Position numbers and translations under genes: made by a program. Positions 44,812 through 54,552 of a stretch of DNA of 64,000 bases are shown here, in pieces; position 1 is the stretch's first letter, and every line of letters begins with the position of its first letter. This DNA is from Variovorax sp. TBS-050B (GTDB lineage Bacteria > Pseudomonadota > Gammaproteobacteria > Burkholderiales > Burkholderiaceae_C). The stretch covers positions 4,067,001-4,131,000 of the forward strand of contig NZ_JARXYR010000002.1 in assembly GCF_029893635.1 (NCBI RefSeq), given 5' to 3'. The notes beneath the pieces were generated by a model that had not been told where the DNA came from, did not search any database, and saw nothing but the letters and a program-made list of their open reading frames with translations.

Positions 44812-46338
44812 TCAAAGCAGCACGATGTCGTACTGCCCCTGCCCGATCGCCGGCTCCGCCTGCAGCGAGATCGGCTTGCCGATGAAGTCGCTGAGCCCGG
44901 CGAGGTGCTGGCTCTCCTCGTCGAGGAACAGCTCGATCACCTGCGGCGACGACACGATGCGGAACTCGCGCGGCGTGAACTGCCGCGCCTCGCGCAGGAT
45001 CTCGCGCATCGCGTCGTAGGCCACGCTGCGCGCGGTCTTTACGATGCCCTGGCCGCCACAGGCGACGCAGGGTTCGCAGAGCATGTGCGCCAGCGATTCG
45101 CGCGTGCGCTTGCGCGTCATCTCGACGAGGCCGAGCTGCGAGAAGCCGCCCGCCGTGGTCTTGACGCGGTCGCGCGCCAGCTGCTTGCGGAATTCGGCGA
45201 GCACCTGTTCGCGGTGGTCGTCGCGCGCCATGTCGATGAAGTCGACGATGATGATCCCGCCCAGGTTGCGCAGCCGCAGCTGCCGCGCGATGGCCTGCGC
45301 GGCCTCGAGGTTGGTCTTGAAGATGGTGTCGTCGAAGTTGCGCGCGCCGACGAAGCCGCCGGTGTTCACGTCGACGGTGGTGAGCGCCTCGGTCTGGTCC
45401 ACCACGAGGTAGCCGCCCGATTTCAGATCGACCCGGCGGCCCAGCGCCTTGGCGATTTCCTCGTCCACCGCGTACAGGTCGAAGATCGGCCGCTCGCCGC
45501 GGTAGTGCTGCAGCTTGCCCGCCGCCTGCGGCATGTATTCGAGCCCGAACTTCAGCAGCACCTCGAACTGCTCGCGCGAGTCGATGCGGATGGTCTGCGT
45601 GTCCTCGGTCGTCATGTCGCGCAGCACGCGCTGCAGCAGGCTCAGGTCCTGGTGCAGCAGCGACATCGGCGGCATGCGGCCCGAGGCCTCGCGGATGCGC
45701 GACCAGGTCTTGCGCAGGTAGGCGATGTCCTCGGCCAGTTCCGCGTCGGATGCGTCCTCGCCGTTGGTGCGCAGGATGAAGCCGCCGGTGTTGGCGGGCA
45801 CCACGCCGCCGCTGTCGGCGGCGGCGGCGGCTTCGATCAGCGCGAGCATGCGCGCGCGCAGCGAATCGCGCTGGTCGGCCGGGATCTTCTGCGACACGCC
45901 GATGTGGTTGTCCTGCGGCAGAAAGACCAGCAGCCGGCCGGCGATGCTGATCTGCGTCGAGAGCCGCGCGCCCTTGGTGCCGATCGGGTCCTTGATGACC
46001 TGCACCAGCAGCGACTGGCCCTCGAACACCTGCTTCTCGATCGGGATCATCGGCCCGCCGTTGCGATGGTCGCGCTCGGGTGCGGGCGCGCTCGGCCGCG
46101 AGCCGGGCGTGAACGGCGCGACCAGGTCGGCCACGTGCAGGAACGCGGTGCGCTCGAGGCCCACGTCGATGAAGGCCGACTGCATGCCGGGCAGCACGCG
46201 CGAGACCTTGCCGAGGTAGATGTTGCCGACGAGTCCGCGCTCGAGCGTGCGCTCGACGTGCAGTTCCTGCACCGCGCCATGCTCGACCACGGCCACGCGG
46301 GTCTCCTGGGGAGACCAATTGATCAGGATGTCTTGCAT
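44812..46338 (-). CDS. rng: Ribonuclease G
   Basis: RNase G is an endoribonuclease of the RNase E family that matures the 5' end of 16S rRNA and cuts mRNAs. The 508-residue protein opens with the family start MQDILINWSPQETRVAVVEHG. It has an S1 domain (about residues 38-128, with an extra PFTPGSRPSAPAPERDHRNG stretch), catalytic aspartates in VDVNTGGF (Asp323) and VDFIDMARDDH, and the zinc-link cysteines in CEPCVACGGQG. It lacks the long scaffold tail of RNase E. It follows maf by 6 bases in the yebC-rng operon. Confidence 0.95.
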   Translation of the reverse strand: MQDILINWSPQETRVAVVEHGAVQELHVERTLERGLVGNIYLGKVSRVLPGMQSAFIDVGLERTAFLHVADLVAPFTPGSRPSAPAPERDHRNGGPMIPIEKQVFEGQSLLVQVIKDPIGTKGARLSTQISIAGRLLVFLPQDNHIGVSQKIPADQRDSLRARMLALIEAAAAADSGGVVPANTGGFILRTNGEDASDAELAEDIAYLRKTWSRIREASGRMPPMSLLHQDLSLLQRVLRDMTTEDTQTIRIDSREQFEVLLKFGLEYMPQAAGKLQHYRGERPIFDLYAVDEEIAKALGRRVDLKSGGYLVVDQTEALTTVDVNTGGFVGARNFDDTIFKTNLEAAQAIARQLRLRNLGGIIIVDFIDMARDDHREQVLAEFRKQLARDRVKTTAGGFSQLGLVEMTRKRTRESLAHMLCEPCVACGGQGIVKTARSVAYDAMREILREARQFTPREFRIVSSPQVIELFLDEESQHLAGLSDFIGKPISLQAEPAIGQGQYDIVLL

Positions 46339-46344
46339 GAGGTC

Positions 46345-46947
46345 CTAGAGGGTGAAGCCGGCGCGTCGAAGCAACTGCGCGGTCTCGAACATCGGGAGTC
46401 CCATGATGCCCGAATAGGAGCCGCTGATGTGCTCGACGAACGCGGCGGCGGCGCCCTGGATCGCGTAGGCGCCGGCCTTGCCGAGCGGTTCGCCGCTCGC
46501 CGCATAGCGGGCGATCTGCGTGCGCGTCATCGCGGCGAAGCGCACGCGCGAGACGCTGAGCGCCGCGTGCCGCTGGCGCCCGTGCTGCAGCGCGATGGCG
46601 GTGAGCACGCGGTGCGTGGTGCCGGCGAGCCGCGCCAGCATGCGCTCGGCATCGCGCGCATCCGCGGGCTTGCCGAGGATGCTGCGGCCGAGGGCCACCG
46701 TGGTGTCGGCGCAGAGCACCGGCGCCGCGGCCAGACCCAGGCGCCGATGGCGCGCGACCGCCGCATCGAGCTTGAGCGCGGTCACGCGCTGCACGTAGGC
46801 GGTCGGCGATTCGTTCGGCCGCACCGCCTCGAGCGATTCGGCGTCCTCGTCGGGGCCGGCCAGCAGCAGTTCGTGCCGGATGCCGAACTGGCCGAGCAGC
46901 TGCGCGCGGCGCGGGCTTTGCGATGCGAGGTAGATGAAATCAGGCAA
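46345..46947 (-). CDS. Maf family nucleoside-triphosphate pyrophosphatase
   Basis: Maf proteins hydrolyse non-canonical or modified nucleotides such as dTTP/UTP or m7GTP to monophosphates. The 200-residue product shows [19 protein letters not shown], the ADTTVALG metal/substrate motif, and the C-terminal [27 protein letters not shown]. The start is a TTG ([11 protein letters not shown]) with GGAGA 10 bases upstream. An in-frame extension to 47061 lies within rlmH and is rejected. Which Maf subgroup it belongs to is not certain, though the QG-A segment and the rng neighbour fit the YhdE type. Confidence 0.91.
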   Translation of the reverse strand: MPDFIYLASQSPRRAQLLGQFGIRHELLLAGPDEDAESLEAVRPNESPTAYVQRVTALKLDAAVARHRRLGLAAAPVLCADTTVALGRSILGKPADARDAERMLARLAGTTHRVLTAIALQHGRQRHAALSVSRVRFAAMTRTQIARYAASGEPLGKAGAYAIQGAAAAFVEHISGSYSGIMGLPMFETAQLLRRAGFTL

Positions 46948-46978
46948 GTTCAGGTCTCCGTGCGGCCCGCCGGCCCGC

Positions 46979-47446
46979 TCACTCGCGGTGGTAGGGATGG
47001 CCGGCATTGACCGACCAGGCGCGGTAGAGCTGCTCCACGAGCAGCACGCGTGCCATCGCATGCGGCAGCGTCAGGTCGGACAGGCGGATGCGTTCGTGGG
47101 CCGCGGCCTTGAAGGCGGGATCGAGCCCGTCGGGCCCGCCGATGACGAGCGCCACGTCGTCGCCCTCGCCCTGCCAGGCTTGCAGGCGCGCGGCCAACGC
47201 CTTGGTGGTGAGCGCGGTGCCGCGTTCGTCGAGCACCACGATGCGCATGCCGCGGGCGATGGCGGCCTCGATGCGCTCGCGCTCGGCGGCGTACAGGGTC
47301 TCGAGCGACTTGGAGCCGCGCGGTTCGGTCTTGACGGCCCGCAGCTCGAGCTTGAGCTCGGGCGGGAAGCGCTTGGCGTAGTCGTCCCAGGCAGTCTGCG
47401 CCCAGTCGGGCATGCGCTGCCCGACGGCGACCACCAGCAGCTTCAT
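46979..47446 (-). CDS. rlmH: 23S rRNA (pseudouridine(1915)-N3)-methyltransferase RlmH
   Basis: RlmH is a SPOUT methyltransferase that methylates pseudouridine 1915 in helix 69 of 23S rRNA. The 155-residue protein has the family start [19 protein letters not shown], the SAM knot segments [15 protein letters not shown] and [16 protein letters not shown], and the C-terminal [27 protein letters not shown]. The ATG overlaps the rsfS stop as ATGA. Confidence 0.96.
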   Translation of the reverse strand: MKLLVVAVGQRMPDWAQTAWDDYAKRFPPELKLELRAVKTEPRGSKSLETLYAAERERIEAAIARGMRIVVLDERGTALTTKALAARLQAWQGEGDDVALVIGGPDGLDPAFKAAAHERIRLSDLTLPHAMARVLLVEQLYRAWSVNAGHPYHRE

Positions 47447-48111
47447 GCGCGGCGCGCTGGCGCCTTCTTGGCAGGCGCCTTCTTGGCCGCGGGCTTCTTC
47501 GCGGCCGGCTTGCCGACCACCTTCACCGGCACGCGCGCCGTGGTGGCGGTCTTCTTGGCCGGTGCCTTGCGCGCAGCCGTCTTCTTGGCGGGCGCCCTGG
47601 CGGCCTTCTCGGCCTTGGCCTCCTGCTCGGCCGCGCGGATCGCGGTCTTGGCCGCGCTCGCGCGGCGCAGGCTGGGCTCCTTGGCCGGCTTCTTGGTTTC
47701 TTCGTCGCCGCTCTTTGCCGCCTTGGCGGCCGCGGGCTTGGTGCCGCCGAGCTTGGCGCGCACCGGCTTGTCGCCCCAGATCTCCTCCAGGTGGTAGTAC
47801 TGGCGGATGGCCGGCTGCATGATGTGCGCGACCGCGGCGCCGCAGTCGACGATGATCCATTCGCCGTTGTCCTCGCCCTCGACGCGCGGCTTGGGGAAGC
47901 CGGCCTCGCGCACCGCGTCGCGCACGCTCGAGGCGAGCGCCTTGGTCTGCCGGTTGGAGGTGCCCGATGCGACGATCACGCGCTCGAAAAGCGGCGAGAG
48001 ATGCTCGGTGTCGAAAACCTGGATGTCCTGCGCCTTGACGTCTTCGAGGCCATCGATGATGGCCCGCTGGAGTTTCTGGGTGTCTTTCTTGGCGGCGGCT
48101 TCAGTGGTCAT
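47443..48111 (-). CDS. rsfS: Ribosomal silencing factor RsfS with histone H1-like tail
   Basis: RsfS binds ribosomal protein L14 and blocks joining of subunits when nutrients fail. The core (residues 1-122) shows [41 protein letters not shown] and [32 protein letters not shown] across its length. It is followed by about 100 residues very rich in Lys, Ala and Pro ([20 protein letters not shown] at the end), which resemble a bacterial histone H1-like tail and make the protein about twice the usual length. The tail is likely disordered and may bind RNA. The ATG overlaps the nadD stop. Confidence 0.93.
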   Translation of the reverse strand: MTTEAAAKKDTQKLQRAIIDGLEDVKAQDIQVFDTEHLSPLFERVIVASGTSNRQTKALASSVRDAVREAGFPKPRVEGEDNGEWIIVDCGAAVAHIMQPAIRQYYHLEEIWGDKPVRAKLGGTKPAAAKAAKSGDEETKKPAKEPSLRRASAAKTAIRAAEQEAKAEKAARAPAKKTAARKAPAKKTATTARVPVKVVGKPAAKKPAAKKAPAKKAPARRA

Positions 48112-48737
48112 CAGGCAGAGCGGTAAAGGTGGTGTTGGTCAATATAGCGTGCAACGGCGGGCGGAACCAGCGAGGAAATGTTCTCGCCAAGCGCCGCGCG
48201 CCGCCGGATGTCGGTGGCGCTGGTGTCCATGGCGGGCAGTTCGAGCGCCTCGAAGCGCGCACCGGCCGGCAGGCCTGGCAGCATCTTCGGGTCAAAACGA
48301 GCGGTGCTGCCCGTCGACAATGCGCGATACGCTACAGAAACAATAGCAATGCCGAGTATATCCTGCCAGCCGTGCCAGGTCGGCAGCGCGCGCGCCTGGT
48401 CGGCGCCCATGATCAGCACCAGCTGCGCGCCGGGCTGCTCGCGCTGCAGTTCGTGCAGCGTGTCGAGCGTGTAGGTGGGGCCGTCGCGCAGCACCTCGCG
48501 GCTGTCGACCACCACCCTGCCCTCCGGGTCCGAGAAGGCGAGCTTCGCCATCGCGAGGCGGTCTTCCGCGGCCGTGAGCGTGCGGCGCTTGTGCCAGGCC
48601 TGGCCGGTGGGAATGACGTGCAGTTCCGCGAGGTTCGATTGCGCGAGCGCCGCCGTCGCGAGCGCCACGTGCGCGTTGTGCGGTGGATCGAAGGCGCCGC
48701 CGAAGACGCCGATGCGCGCGCCCTCGCTCAGCCGCAT
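48111..48737 (-). CDS. nadD: Nicotinate-nucleotide adenylyltransferase NadD
   Basis: NadD couples nicotinate mononucleotide with ATP to give deamido-NAD in NAD synthesis. The 208-residue protein has the nucleotidyltransferase start IGVFGGAFDPPHNAHVALA with the HxxH-type motif, GPTYTLDTLHEL, and the C-terminal substrate block SATDIRRRAALGENISSLVPPAVARYI. The start is the ATG at MRLSEGARI; the upstream frame lies within hemF. It is 28 bases after hemF and overlaps rsfS as TGATG, a pairing that is common. Confidence 0.94.
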   Translation of the reverse strand: MRLSEGARIGVFGGAFDPPHNAHVALATAALAQSNLAELHVIPTGQAWHKRRTLTAAEDRLAMAKLAFSDPEGRVVVDSREVLRDGPTYTLDTLHELQREQPGAQLVLIMGADQARALPTWHGWQDILGIAIVSVAYRALSTGSTARFDPKMLPGLPAGARFEALELPAMDTSATDIRRRAALGENISSLVPPAVARYIDQHHLYRSA

Positions 48738-48765
48738 GATCGCCCGCCGCGCGCCCGACCAGGCT

Positions 48766-49686
48766 TCATACCCAATCCCGGCGCACGATGAAGTCGCTGT
48801 ACAGCGCCGCTTCGGGGCTGCCCGGCGCCGGCTGCTGGCGATAGGCCCAGCTCGCGAGCGGCGGCATCGACAGCAGGATCGATTCGGTGCGGCCGCCCGA
48901 CTGCAGGCCGAAGTGCGTGCCGCGGTCCCACACGAGGTTGAACTCCACGTACCGGCCGCGCCGGTAGAGCTGGAACGCGCGCTCGCGTTCGCCGAAGGGC
49001 GTGGCGCGGCGGCGCTCGACGATCGGCAGGTAGGCCGGCAGGAAGGCATCGCCCACCGAACGCAGCATGGCGAAGCCGTTCTCGAAGCCGCCTTCGGAGA
49101 AGTCGTCGAAGAAGATGCCGCCGATGCCGCGCTGCTCGTTGCGGTGCTTGAGAAAGAAATACTCGTCGCACCAGGCCTTGAAGCGCGGGTACTTGTCGTC
49201 GCCGAAGGCGGCGAGCGCGTCGCGGCAGGTGGCGTGGAAATGCACCGCGTCCTCTTCGAAGCCGTAGCAGGGCGTGAGGTCCATGCCGCCGCCGAACCAG
49301 CACACCGGGTCCCGGCCCTCGGGCAGCGCGGCAAGCATGCGCACGTTCATGTGCACGATCGGCACGTAGGGGTTGCGCGGATGGAACACCAGCGACACGC
49401 CCATGGCCTCGAACGGCGCGCCGGCGAGTTCCGGCCGGTTCTGCGTGGCCGAGGGCGGCAGACTGGGACCGCGCACTTGCGAGAAGCCGCAGCCCGCGCG
49501 CTCGAAAAGCGCCCCGCCTTCGAGGATGCAGGTCAGGCCGCTGCCCTGCAGCGCCTCGCCGGGTTCCTTCTGCCACGCATCGCGCACGCAGAGGGCGCCG
49601 CCGTCGGCCGCTTCGACCGCCGCCACGATCTGCTGCTGGAGCTGGCGCAGGTAGTCGCCGACCGCAGTCGGTTGGGTCTGCTGCAT
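48766..49686 (-). CDS. hemF: Oxygen-dependent coproporphyrinogen III oxidase HemF
   Basis: HemF uses oxygen to decarboxylate coproporphyrinogen III to protoporphyrinogen IX in haem synthesis. The 306-residue protein contains the family blocks [58 protein letters not shown] and [20 protein letters not shown]. It starts [13 protein letters not shown], and its ATG overlaps the purD stop as TGATG. The oxygen-dependent enzyme indicates at least aerobic growth. Confidence 0.96.
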   Translation of the reverse strand: MQQTQPTAVGDYLRQLQQQIVAAVEAADGGALCVRDAWQKEPGEALQGSGLTCILEGGALFERAGCGFSQVRGPSLPPSATQNRPELAGAPFEAMGVSLVFHPRNPYVPIVHMNVRMLAALPEGRDPVCWFGGGMDLTPCYGFEEDAVHFHATCRDALAAFGDDKYPRFKAWCDEYFFLKHRNEQRGIGGIFFDDFSEGGFENGFAMLRSVGDAFLPAYLPIVERRRATPFGERERAFQLYRRGRYVEFNLVWDRGTHFGLQSGGRTESILLSMPPLASWAYRQQPAPGSPEAALYSDFIVRRDWV

Positions 49687-50984
49687 CAGGTTTGCGGGTT
49701 GTTGCGCGCCTGCACGGCGCGGTGGCCGATGTCCTTGCGGTACTGGGCGCCGTCGAAGCCGATGCGCGCCGCGACTTCGTAGGCGCGCTGCTGCGCGAGC
49801 TTGACGCTGTCGGCGAGCACGGTCACGCAGAGCACGCGGCCGCCGCTGGTCTTGAGCTCGCCGTCCTGCTGCGTGGTGCCCGCATGGAACACCACCGCAT
49901 CGGGCGCCTCGGCCGGAATGCCGGTGATGCGGTCGCCCTTGCGCGGCGAGAGCGGATAGCCGTGCGCCGCCATCACCACGCCGAGCGCCACGCGCCGGTC
50001 CCACTGCAGCTCGACCTGGTCGAGCGTGCCGTCGGTGGCATGCCAGAACACCTGGAACAGGTCGGACTTGAGGCGCATCATGATCGGCTGCGTCTCGGGG
50101 TCGCCCATGCGGCAGTTGAATTCGAGCGTCTTCGGATGGCCGGCCGCGTCGATCATCAGGCCGGCGTAGAGGAAGCCGGTGTACGGGATGCCGTCCTTCT
50201 CCATGCCGCGGATGGTCGGCAGGATGATCTCGCGCATCGCGCGCGCATGCACCTCGGCCGTGACCACGGGCGCGGGCGAATACGCGCCCATGCCGCCGGT
50301 GTTCGGACCCTCGTCGTTGTCGAGCAGGCGCTTATGGTCCTGGCTGGTCGCGAGCGCGGTGACGTTCTTGCCGTCGCACAGCACGATGAAACTGGCTTCC
50401 TCGCCCTGCAGGAACTCCTCGATCACCACGCGGGCGCCGCCGTCGTTGTGCGAGACGCCGAACTTGTTGTCGACCAGCATGAAGTCGACCGCCTCGTGCG
50501 CTTCCTGCGCGGTCATGGCCACCACCACGCCCTTGCCGGCCGCGAGGCCGTCGGCCTTGACCACGATCGGCGCGCCCTTGGCGTCGATGTACGCATGCGC
50601 CGCGGCCGCATCGGTGAAGGCCTCGTATTCGGCGGTCGGGATCTTGTGGCGCTTCATGAAGGCCTTGGAGAAGGCCTTGGAGCTTTCGAGCTGCGCGGCC
50701 GCACGCGTGGGGCCGAAGATGCGCAGGCCGTGCGAGCGGAATTCGTCCACCACGCCGGCCGCCAGCGGCGCCTCGGGGCCGACGACGGTGAGCGCGATCT
50801 TCTCCTTCGCGGCCCACTCGCGCAGCGCGGCGGGCTCGGTGATGTCGATGCAGTCGTAGCGCTCGTCGCTCGCGGTGCCGCCGTTGCCCGGCGCCACGTA
50901 GACGCGGCTCACGCGGCTGGACTGCGCCAGGCGCCACGCGAGCGCGTGCTCCCGGCCGCCGCCCCCGATTACCAGTACCTTCAT
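49686..50984 (-). CDS. purD: Phosphoribosylamine-glycine ligase PurD
   Basis: PurD joins 5-phosphoribosylamine and glycine with ATP in de novo purine synthesis. The 432-residue ATP-grasp protein opens [22 protein letters not shown] and shows [11 protein letters not shown], the ATP-grasp stretch [39 protein letters not shown] and [17 protein letters not shown]. The start chosen gives this N-terminus; an in-frame start at 51071 overlaps yebC. It is 25 bases after yebC. Confidence 0.96.
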   Translation of the reverse strand: MKVLVIGGGGREHALAWRLAQSSRVSRVYVAPGNGGTASDERYDCIDITEPAALREWAAKEKIALTVVGPEAPLAAGVVDEFRSHGLRIFGPTRAAAQLESSKAFSKAFMKRHKIPTAEYEAFTDAAAAHAYIDAKGAPIVVKADGLAAGKGVVVAMTAQEAHEAVDFMLVDNKFGVSHNDGGARVVIEEFLQGEEASFIVLCDGKNVTALATSQDHKRLLDNDEGPNTGGMGAYSPAPVVTAEVHARAMREIILPTIRGMEKDGIPYTGFLYAGLMIDAAGHPKTLEFNCRMGDPETQPIMMRLKSDLFQVFWHATDGTLDQVELQWDRRVALGVVMAAHGYPLSPRKGDRITGIPAEAPDAVVFHAGTTQQDGELKTSGGRVLCVTVLADSVKLAQQRAYEVAARIGFDGAQYRKDIGHRAVQARNNPQT

Positions 50985-51009
50985 TCGCAGGCCTTCATCT
51001 GTATGTCTG

Positions 51010-51735
51010 TCATTCGGAAAGCGCAGCGTTGTGATAGACCTCCTGGACGTCGTCCAGGTCTTCGAGCACATCGAGCAGCTTCTGCATCCTGGCCGCGTCC
51101 TCGCCGGTCACCTCGACGGTGTTCTCGGCCCGCATCGTGACCTCGGCCACCTCGGGCTTGAGGCCGCCCGCCTCGAGCGCGCTCTTGACGGCTTCGAAGT
51201 CGCCGACCGCGGTCAGCACCTCGATGGCGCCGTCGTCGTCGGTGACCACGTCCTCCGCGCCGGCCTCGAGCGCGAGTTCCATCACCTTGTCCTCGTCGGT
51301 GCCGGGCGCGAAGATGATCTGGCCGCAGTGCTTGAACTGGAAGGCCACCGAGCCTTCGGTGCCCATGTTGCCGCCGTGCTTGGCGAAAGCGTGGCGCACC
51401 TCGGCCACGGTGCGCACGCGGTTGTCGGTCATGGTGTCGACGATGATCGCGGCGCCGCCGATGCCGTACCCTTCGTAACGAATTTCCTCGTAGTTCACGC
51501 CTTCGAGGTTGCCGGTCGCCTTGTCGATGTTGCGCTTGACGGTGTCGGCCGGCAGGTTGACGGCCTTGGCCTTTTCGACCGCGAGCCGCAGCCGCGGGTT
51601 GGCGCTGAGGTCACCGCCGCCGGCGCGCGCGGCCACCATGATCTCGCGGATGGCTCGGGTCCAGAGCTTGCCCCGCTTCTCGTCCTGGCGGCCCTTGCGG
51701 TGCTGAATGTTCGCCCATTTGCTGTGTCCGGCCAT
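51010..51735 (-). CDS. YebC/PmpR family regulatory protein
   Basis: This is a 241-residue YebC-family protein with the usual opening [23 protein letters not shown] and the blocks [13 protein letters not shown] and [33 protein letters not shown]. The family was described as transcriptional regulators; some members have been linked to relieving ribosome stalling at proline-rich stretches. It heads the eight-gene minus-strand group yebC-purD-hemF-nadD-rsfS-rlmH-maf-rng, and the 202 bases before it are shared with the divergent chorismatase gene. Confidence 0.94.
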   Translation of the reverse strand: MAGHSKWANIQHRKGRQDEKRGKLWTRAIREIMVAARAGGGDLSANPRLRLAVEKAKAVNLPADTVKRNIDKATGNLEGVNYEEIRYEGYGIGGAAIIVDTMTDNRVRTVAEVRHAFAKHGGNMGTEGSVAFQFKHCGQIIFAPGTDEDKVMELALEAGAEDVVTDDDGAIEVLTAVGDFEAVKSALEAGGLKPEVAEVTMRAENTVEVTGEDAARMQKLLDVLEDLDDVQEVYHNAALSE

Positions 51736-51842
51736 GGCTTTCTATCTCGCAATCTTGTGTTTTCAAAGCAAGGTGTCGAGTTTACTGTCCGGCGCGCACA
51801 ACGGCCGGCGCCGCGGCGCCAAAAGCGGCCATGTCTTTTGGT

Positions 51843-51941
51843 GATAATCCCTCGATGACGCCATCGCTTCACGTCGCGCCGGGGAATCCGCGCCACCTGC
51901 CGCCGCGCACGCCCGTGCGGCGCAACGCCGAGGCCGGATGA
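51843..51941 (+). promoter_or_regulatory. GATAAT box and overlapping 28-codon upstream ORF before the chorismatase gene
   Basis: GATAAT (51843-51848) is a -10-like hexamer. Six bases later an ATG (51855) opens a 28-codon ORF beginning MTPSLHVAPGNPRH and ending at a TGA (51939-51941) that overlaps the chorismatase ATG (51938) as ATGA. This could couple chorismatase translation to the small ORF. No ribosome-binding site precedes the small ORF, so it would need leaderless translation. The remainder of the 51736-51937 space shows no other gene. Confidence 0.4.
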
Positions 51942-52969
51942 CCGTGCAGTCCCCGGCTCCCCTCTCGCCGCTGCGCGTCGAGCGCCTTTCGCTTCCGGAC
52001 AGCCTCGCGCTGGCCAACGGCAGCGCGCCCTTCGCCGCACTCGGCTACGGCACGCCGCACGGCCTCGCGTGGATGCCGACCGTCAATGCGCGCGTGCTCT
52101 CGGCGCAAGGCGCCATGGCCGACGTGTGGCATGTCGACGGCCCACCGGTCGGCTCCGGCACCACCGGCATCGCGCGCTGGCGCAGCAACGGGCAATGGCT
52201 GCTCGGCGCGATCGACCTCGACGAAGCCGCCGAGCAGCAAGGCCTGGCCGAACTCGCCCACCGCGCCTACCGCGACCTGTTCAAGACGCTGGACCAGGGC
52301 GGCACGCCGCACCTGCTGCGCATCTGGAACTACCTGCCGCAGATCAATGCCGACGGCGGCGGGCTCGAGCGCTACCGCCAGTTCAACCTCGGCCGCCAGG
52401 AAGCCTTCTTCGAAGCCGGCCGCGCCGCCTTCGAGGGCGCGCCGGCGGCCTGCGCGCTGGGCATCCACCAGGGCGCGCTGTCGATCCGCTTCCTGGCCGG
52501 CCAGACCGCGCCGCTGCCGGTCGAGAACCCGCGCCAGGTCTCGGCCTACCGCTATCCCGAAACCTACGGCCCGCGCTCGCCCACCTTCTCGCGCGCCGCG
52601 CTGGCGGAGATCGGCAACGGCAACGTGGCGCTCTTCATCTCCGGCACCGCGAGCATCGTCGGCCACGAGACCGTGCACCACGGCGACGTGCTCGAACAGA
52701 CGCGCGAAACCCTGCGCAACCTCGAGGCCGTGATCGCGGCGGCCAACGGCCAGTCCAGCGCCGTGTTCTCGCTCGCGATGCTCGACTGCGTGGTCTACGT
52801 GCGCCATCCGGCCGACGCCGACAAGGTGCGCGGCGTGCTCGAGCAGGCGCTCGGCGCCGACGCACCGATGATCCGGCATGCGGTCTACCTGGAGGCGGAC
52901 ATCTGCCGCAGCGACCTGCTGGTCGAGATCGAAGCGCACGCGGTCGCCCCGGGTCGCCTGCGGGCCTGA
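51938..52969 (+). CDS. Chorismatase (FkbO/Hyg5/XanB2 family), hydroxybenzoate-forming
   Basis: This 343-residue protein matches the chorismatase family, which removes pyruvate from chorismate. XanB2-type members give 3- and 4-hydroxybenzoate, used as starter for xanthomonadin-type aryl polyenes. Visible family blocks are GSGTTGIARWRSNGQWLLGAID, LLRIWNYLPQINADGGGLERYRQFNLGR and NPRQVSAYRYPETYGPRSPTFSRA, then a C-terminal YjgF-like part with FISGTASIVGHETVHHGD. The family call is firm; the product is inferred from the polyene cluster behind it. It leads the + strand trio with the acyltransferase and glycosyltransferase genes. Confidence 0.87.
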   Translation: MTVQSPAPLSPLRVERLSLPDSLALANGSAPFAALGYGTPHGLAWMPTVNARVLSAQGAMADVWHVDGPPVGSGTTGIARWRSNGQWLLGAIDLDEAAEQQGLAELAHRAYRDLFKTLDQGGTPHLLRIWNYLPQINADGGGLERYRQFNLGRQEAFFEAGRAAFEGAPAACALGIHQGALSIRFLAGQTAPLPVENPRQVSAYRYPETYGPRSPTFSRAALAEIGNGNVALFISGTASIVGHETVHHGDVLEQTRETLRNLEAVIAAANGQSSAVFSLAMLDCVVYVRHPADADKVRGVLEQALGADAPMIRHAVYLEADICRSDLLVEIEAHAVAPGRLRA

Positions 52970-52999
52970 TCCGGTGCGACCGACCGGACCGGCGACACC

Positions 53000-53803
53000 A
53001 TGTCGATGAACCGCGTGCTGCGCATCGCCTCGACCCTTCCGCTCGCGTTGATGCTCTACGCGCTGCTCGCGTTCCTGGGCCTGATCTCGCTGGCCTGGAA
53101 CCTGATCGCGATGCTGCTCTATCCCGTGATGCCCGAGGCCCCGGCGCGCGCGCTCGGCCGCATGACCATCGCCTTCGCCTACCGCATGTTCTGGGGCCTG
53201 GCGTCGGTGACGGGGATGATGCGCATCGACGCGAGCTGCCTCGATCGCATGCGCGACGAGCCCGGCGTGATCTTCGTCGCCAACCATCCGACGATGCTCG
53301 ACGCCCTGCTGCTGGTGGCGCGGCTGCCGCGCAGCGCCTGCATCATGAAGGCGGACCTGCTGCGCAACATCTTCCTCGGCGCGGGCGCGCGGCTGGCGCG
53401 CTACATCAGCAACGAATCGGCACGCACCATGGTGCGCCTCGCGGTGGCCGACCTGCGCAACGGCGGCCAGCTCGTGATCTTTCCCGAGGGCACGCGCACC
53501 GTGACGCCGCCGCTGAATCCGTTCCGGCCCGGCGTGACGCTGATCGCCAAGCTCGCGCAGGCGCCGATCCAGACCGTCTTCATCGACACCGACTCGCCCT
53601 ACCTCGCCAAGGGCTGGCCGATCTGGCGCGTGCCGCCGCTGCCGATCGTCTTCACCCTGCGCCTGGGGCAGCGCTTCGCGCCCACGCAGCACAGCGACGC
53701 GCTGCAGTCGGAGCTGGAACAGTACTTTCGCCAACACATGGAACAGCGCGCCTCCGACGCGTCCCCCGCATGCCAGACGCCTCGCGCACCCACCTTGTCC
53801 TGA
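53000..53803 (+). CDS. Lysophospholipid/1-acylglycerol-3-phosphate acyltransferase family protein
   Basis: This is a 267-residue membrane-bound acyltransferase of the PlsC superfamily. An N-terminal hydrophobic region (LPLALMLYALLAFLGLISLAWN) leads to the HX4D motif NHPTMLD (His96, Asp101) and the FPEGTRT substrate block. In xanthomonadin/aryl-polyene clusters such enzymes are thought to attach the polyene acyl chain to a lipid carrier. It starts 30 bases after the chorismatase stop and its end overlaps the next gene by 34 bases. Confidence 0.87.
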   Translation: MSMNRVLRIASTLPLALMLYALLAFLGLISLAWNLIAMLLYPVMPEAPARALGRMTIAFAYRMFWGLASVTGMMRIDASCLDRMRDEPGVIFVANHPTMLDALLLVARLPRSACIMKADLLRNIFLGAGARLARYISNESARTMVRLAVADLRNGGQLVIFPEGTRTVTPPLNPFRPGVTLIAKLAQAPIQTVFIDTDSPYLAKGWPIWRVPPLPIVFTLRLGQRFAPTQHSDALQSELEQYFRQHMEQRASDASPACQTPRAPTLS

Positions 53804-54546
53804 TCCCCAGCTACAACACGGGCGAGCGCCTGTTCTCGACGGTCGAAGCAGCACGCGCGCAGTGGAACCCGGTCTGGGTGGTGGTCGACGGCAGCACCGA
53901 CGGCACCGGCGAGCGCCTGCAGCAGATGGCAGCGCACGACCCCGGCCTGCGCGTGTGGCTGCTGCCGCAGAACCAGGGCAAGGGCGCGGCGGTGCTGCAC
54001 GGCCTGCGCGCGGCGCGCGAAGCCGGCTTCACCCATGCGCTGACGATGGATTCCGACGGCCAGCACCCGGCCGACCTGATCCCCGCCTTCATGGCCGCTT
54101 CCGAAGCGCGCCCGGAGACGATGGTGCTCGGCCGTCCGGTCTTCGACGCCTCCGCGCCGCTGCTGCGCGTGCGCGGCCGGCGCGTGTCGAACGGCTGGAC
54201 CCAGCTCGAGACGCTGTTCGCGGGCGTGGGCGATTCGCTCTACGGATTCCGCGTCTATCCGGTGCCCGAGCTGATCGCGGTGATGGAGCGCCAGCCCTGG
54301 ATGCGCCGCTTCGACTTCGACACCGAAGCCGTCGTGCGGCTCGCCTGGCGCGGCGTGAAGCCGGTGAACATCGATGCGCCGGTCAAGTACCTGACCCCCG
54401 AGGAAGGCGGCGTCTCGCACTTCCGCTACGGACGCGACAACGTGCTGCTGACCTGGATGCACACGCGGCTCGTGATCGAGTTCGTGCTGCGCCTGCCGGC
54501 GCTGCTGTGGCGCAAGTTCCGGCGGCTGCCGCCGTTCCAGCCCTGA
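53770..54546 (+). CDS. Glycosyltransferase family 2 protein
   Basis: This is a 258-residue GT2 enzyme of the dolichyl-phosphate-mannose-synthase-like kind. It has the opening LVLIPSYNTGERLFSTVEAA, the nucleotide-sugar block VVVDGSTDGTGERL, and a DxD-type LTMDSDGQHPADLIP. No C-terminal membrane segments are clear, although the end is basic and hydrophobic (VLRLPALLWRKFRRLPPF). It is the last gene of the + strand trio and likely adds a sugar to the pigment or its lipid anchor. It converges on the FabG-like gene with 6 bases between stops. Confidence 0.88.
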   Translation: MPDASRTHLVLIPSYNTGERLFSTVEAARAQWNPVWVVVDGSTDGTGERLQQMAAHDPGLRVWLLPQNQGKGAAVLHGLRAAREAGFTHALTMDSDGQHPADLIPAFMAASEARPETMVLGRPVFDASAPLLRVRGRRVSNGWTQLETLFAGVGDSLYGFRVYPVPELIAVMERQPWMRRFDFDTEAVVRLAWRGVKPVNIDAPVKYLTPEEGGVSHFRYGRDNVLLTWMHTRLVIEFVLRLPALLWRKFRRLPPFQP

Positions 54547-54552
54547 GCGGCG

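Noticed and set aside
44905..47010. 701-residue + strand frame opposite rng and maf
   Set aside because: Shadow frame of two recognised genes, with no signal or domain.
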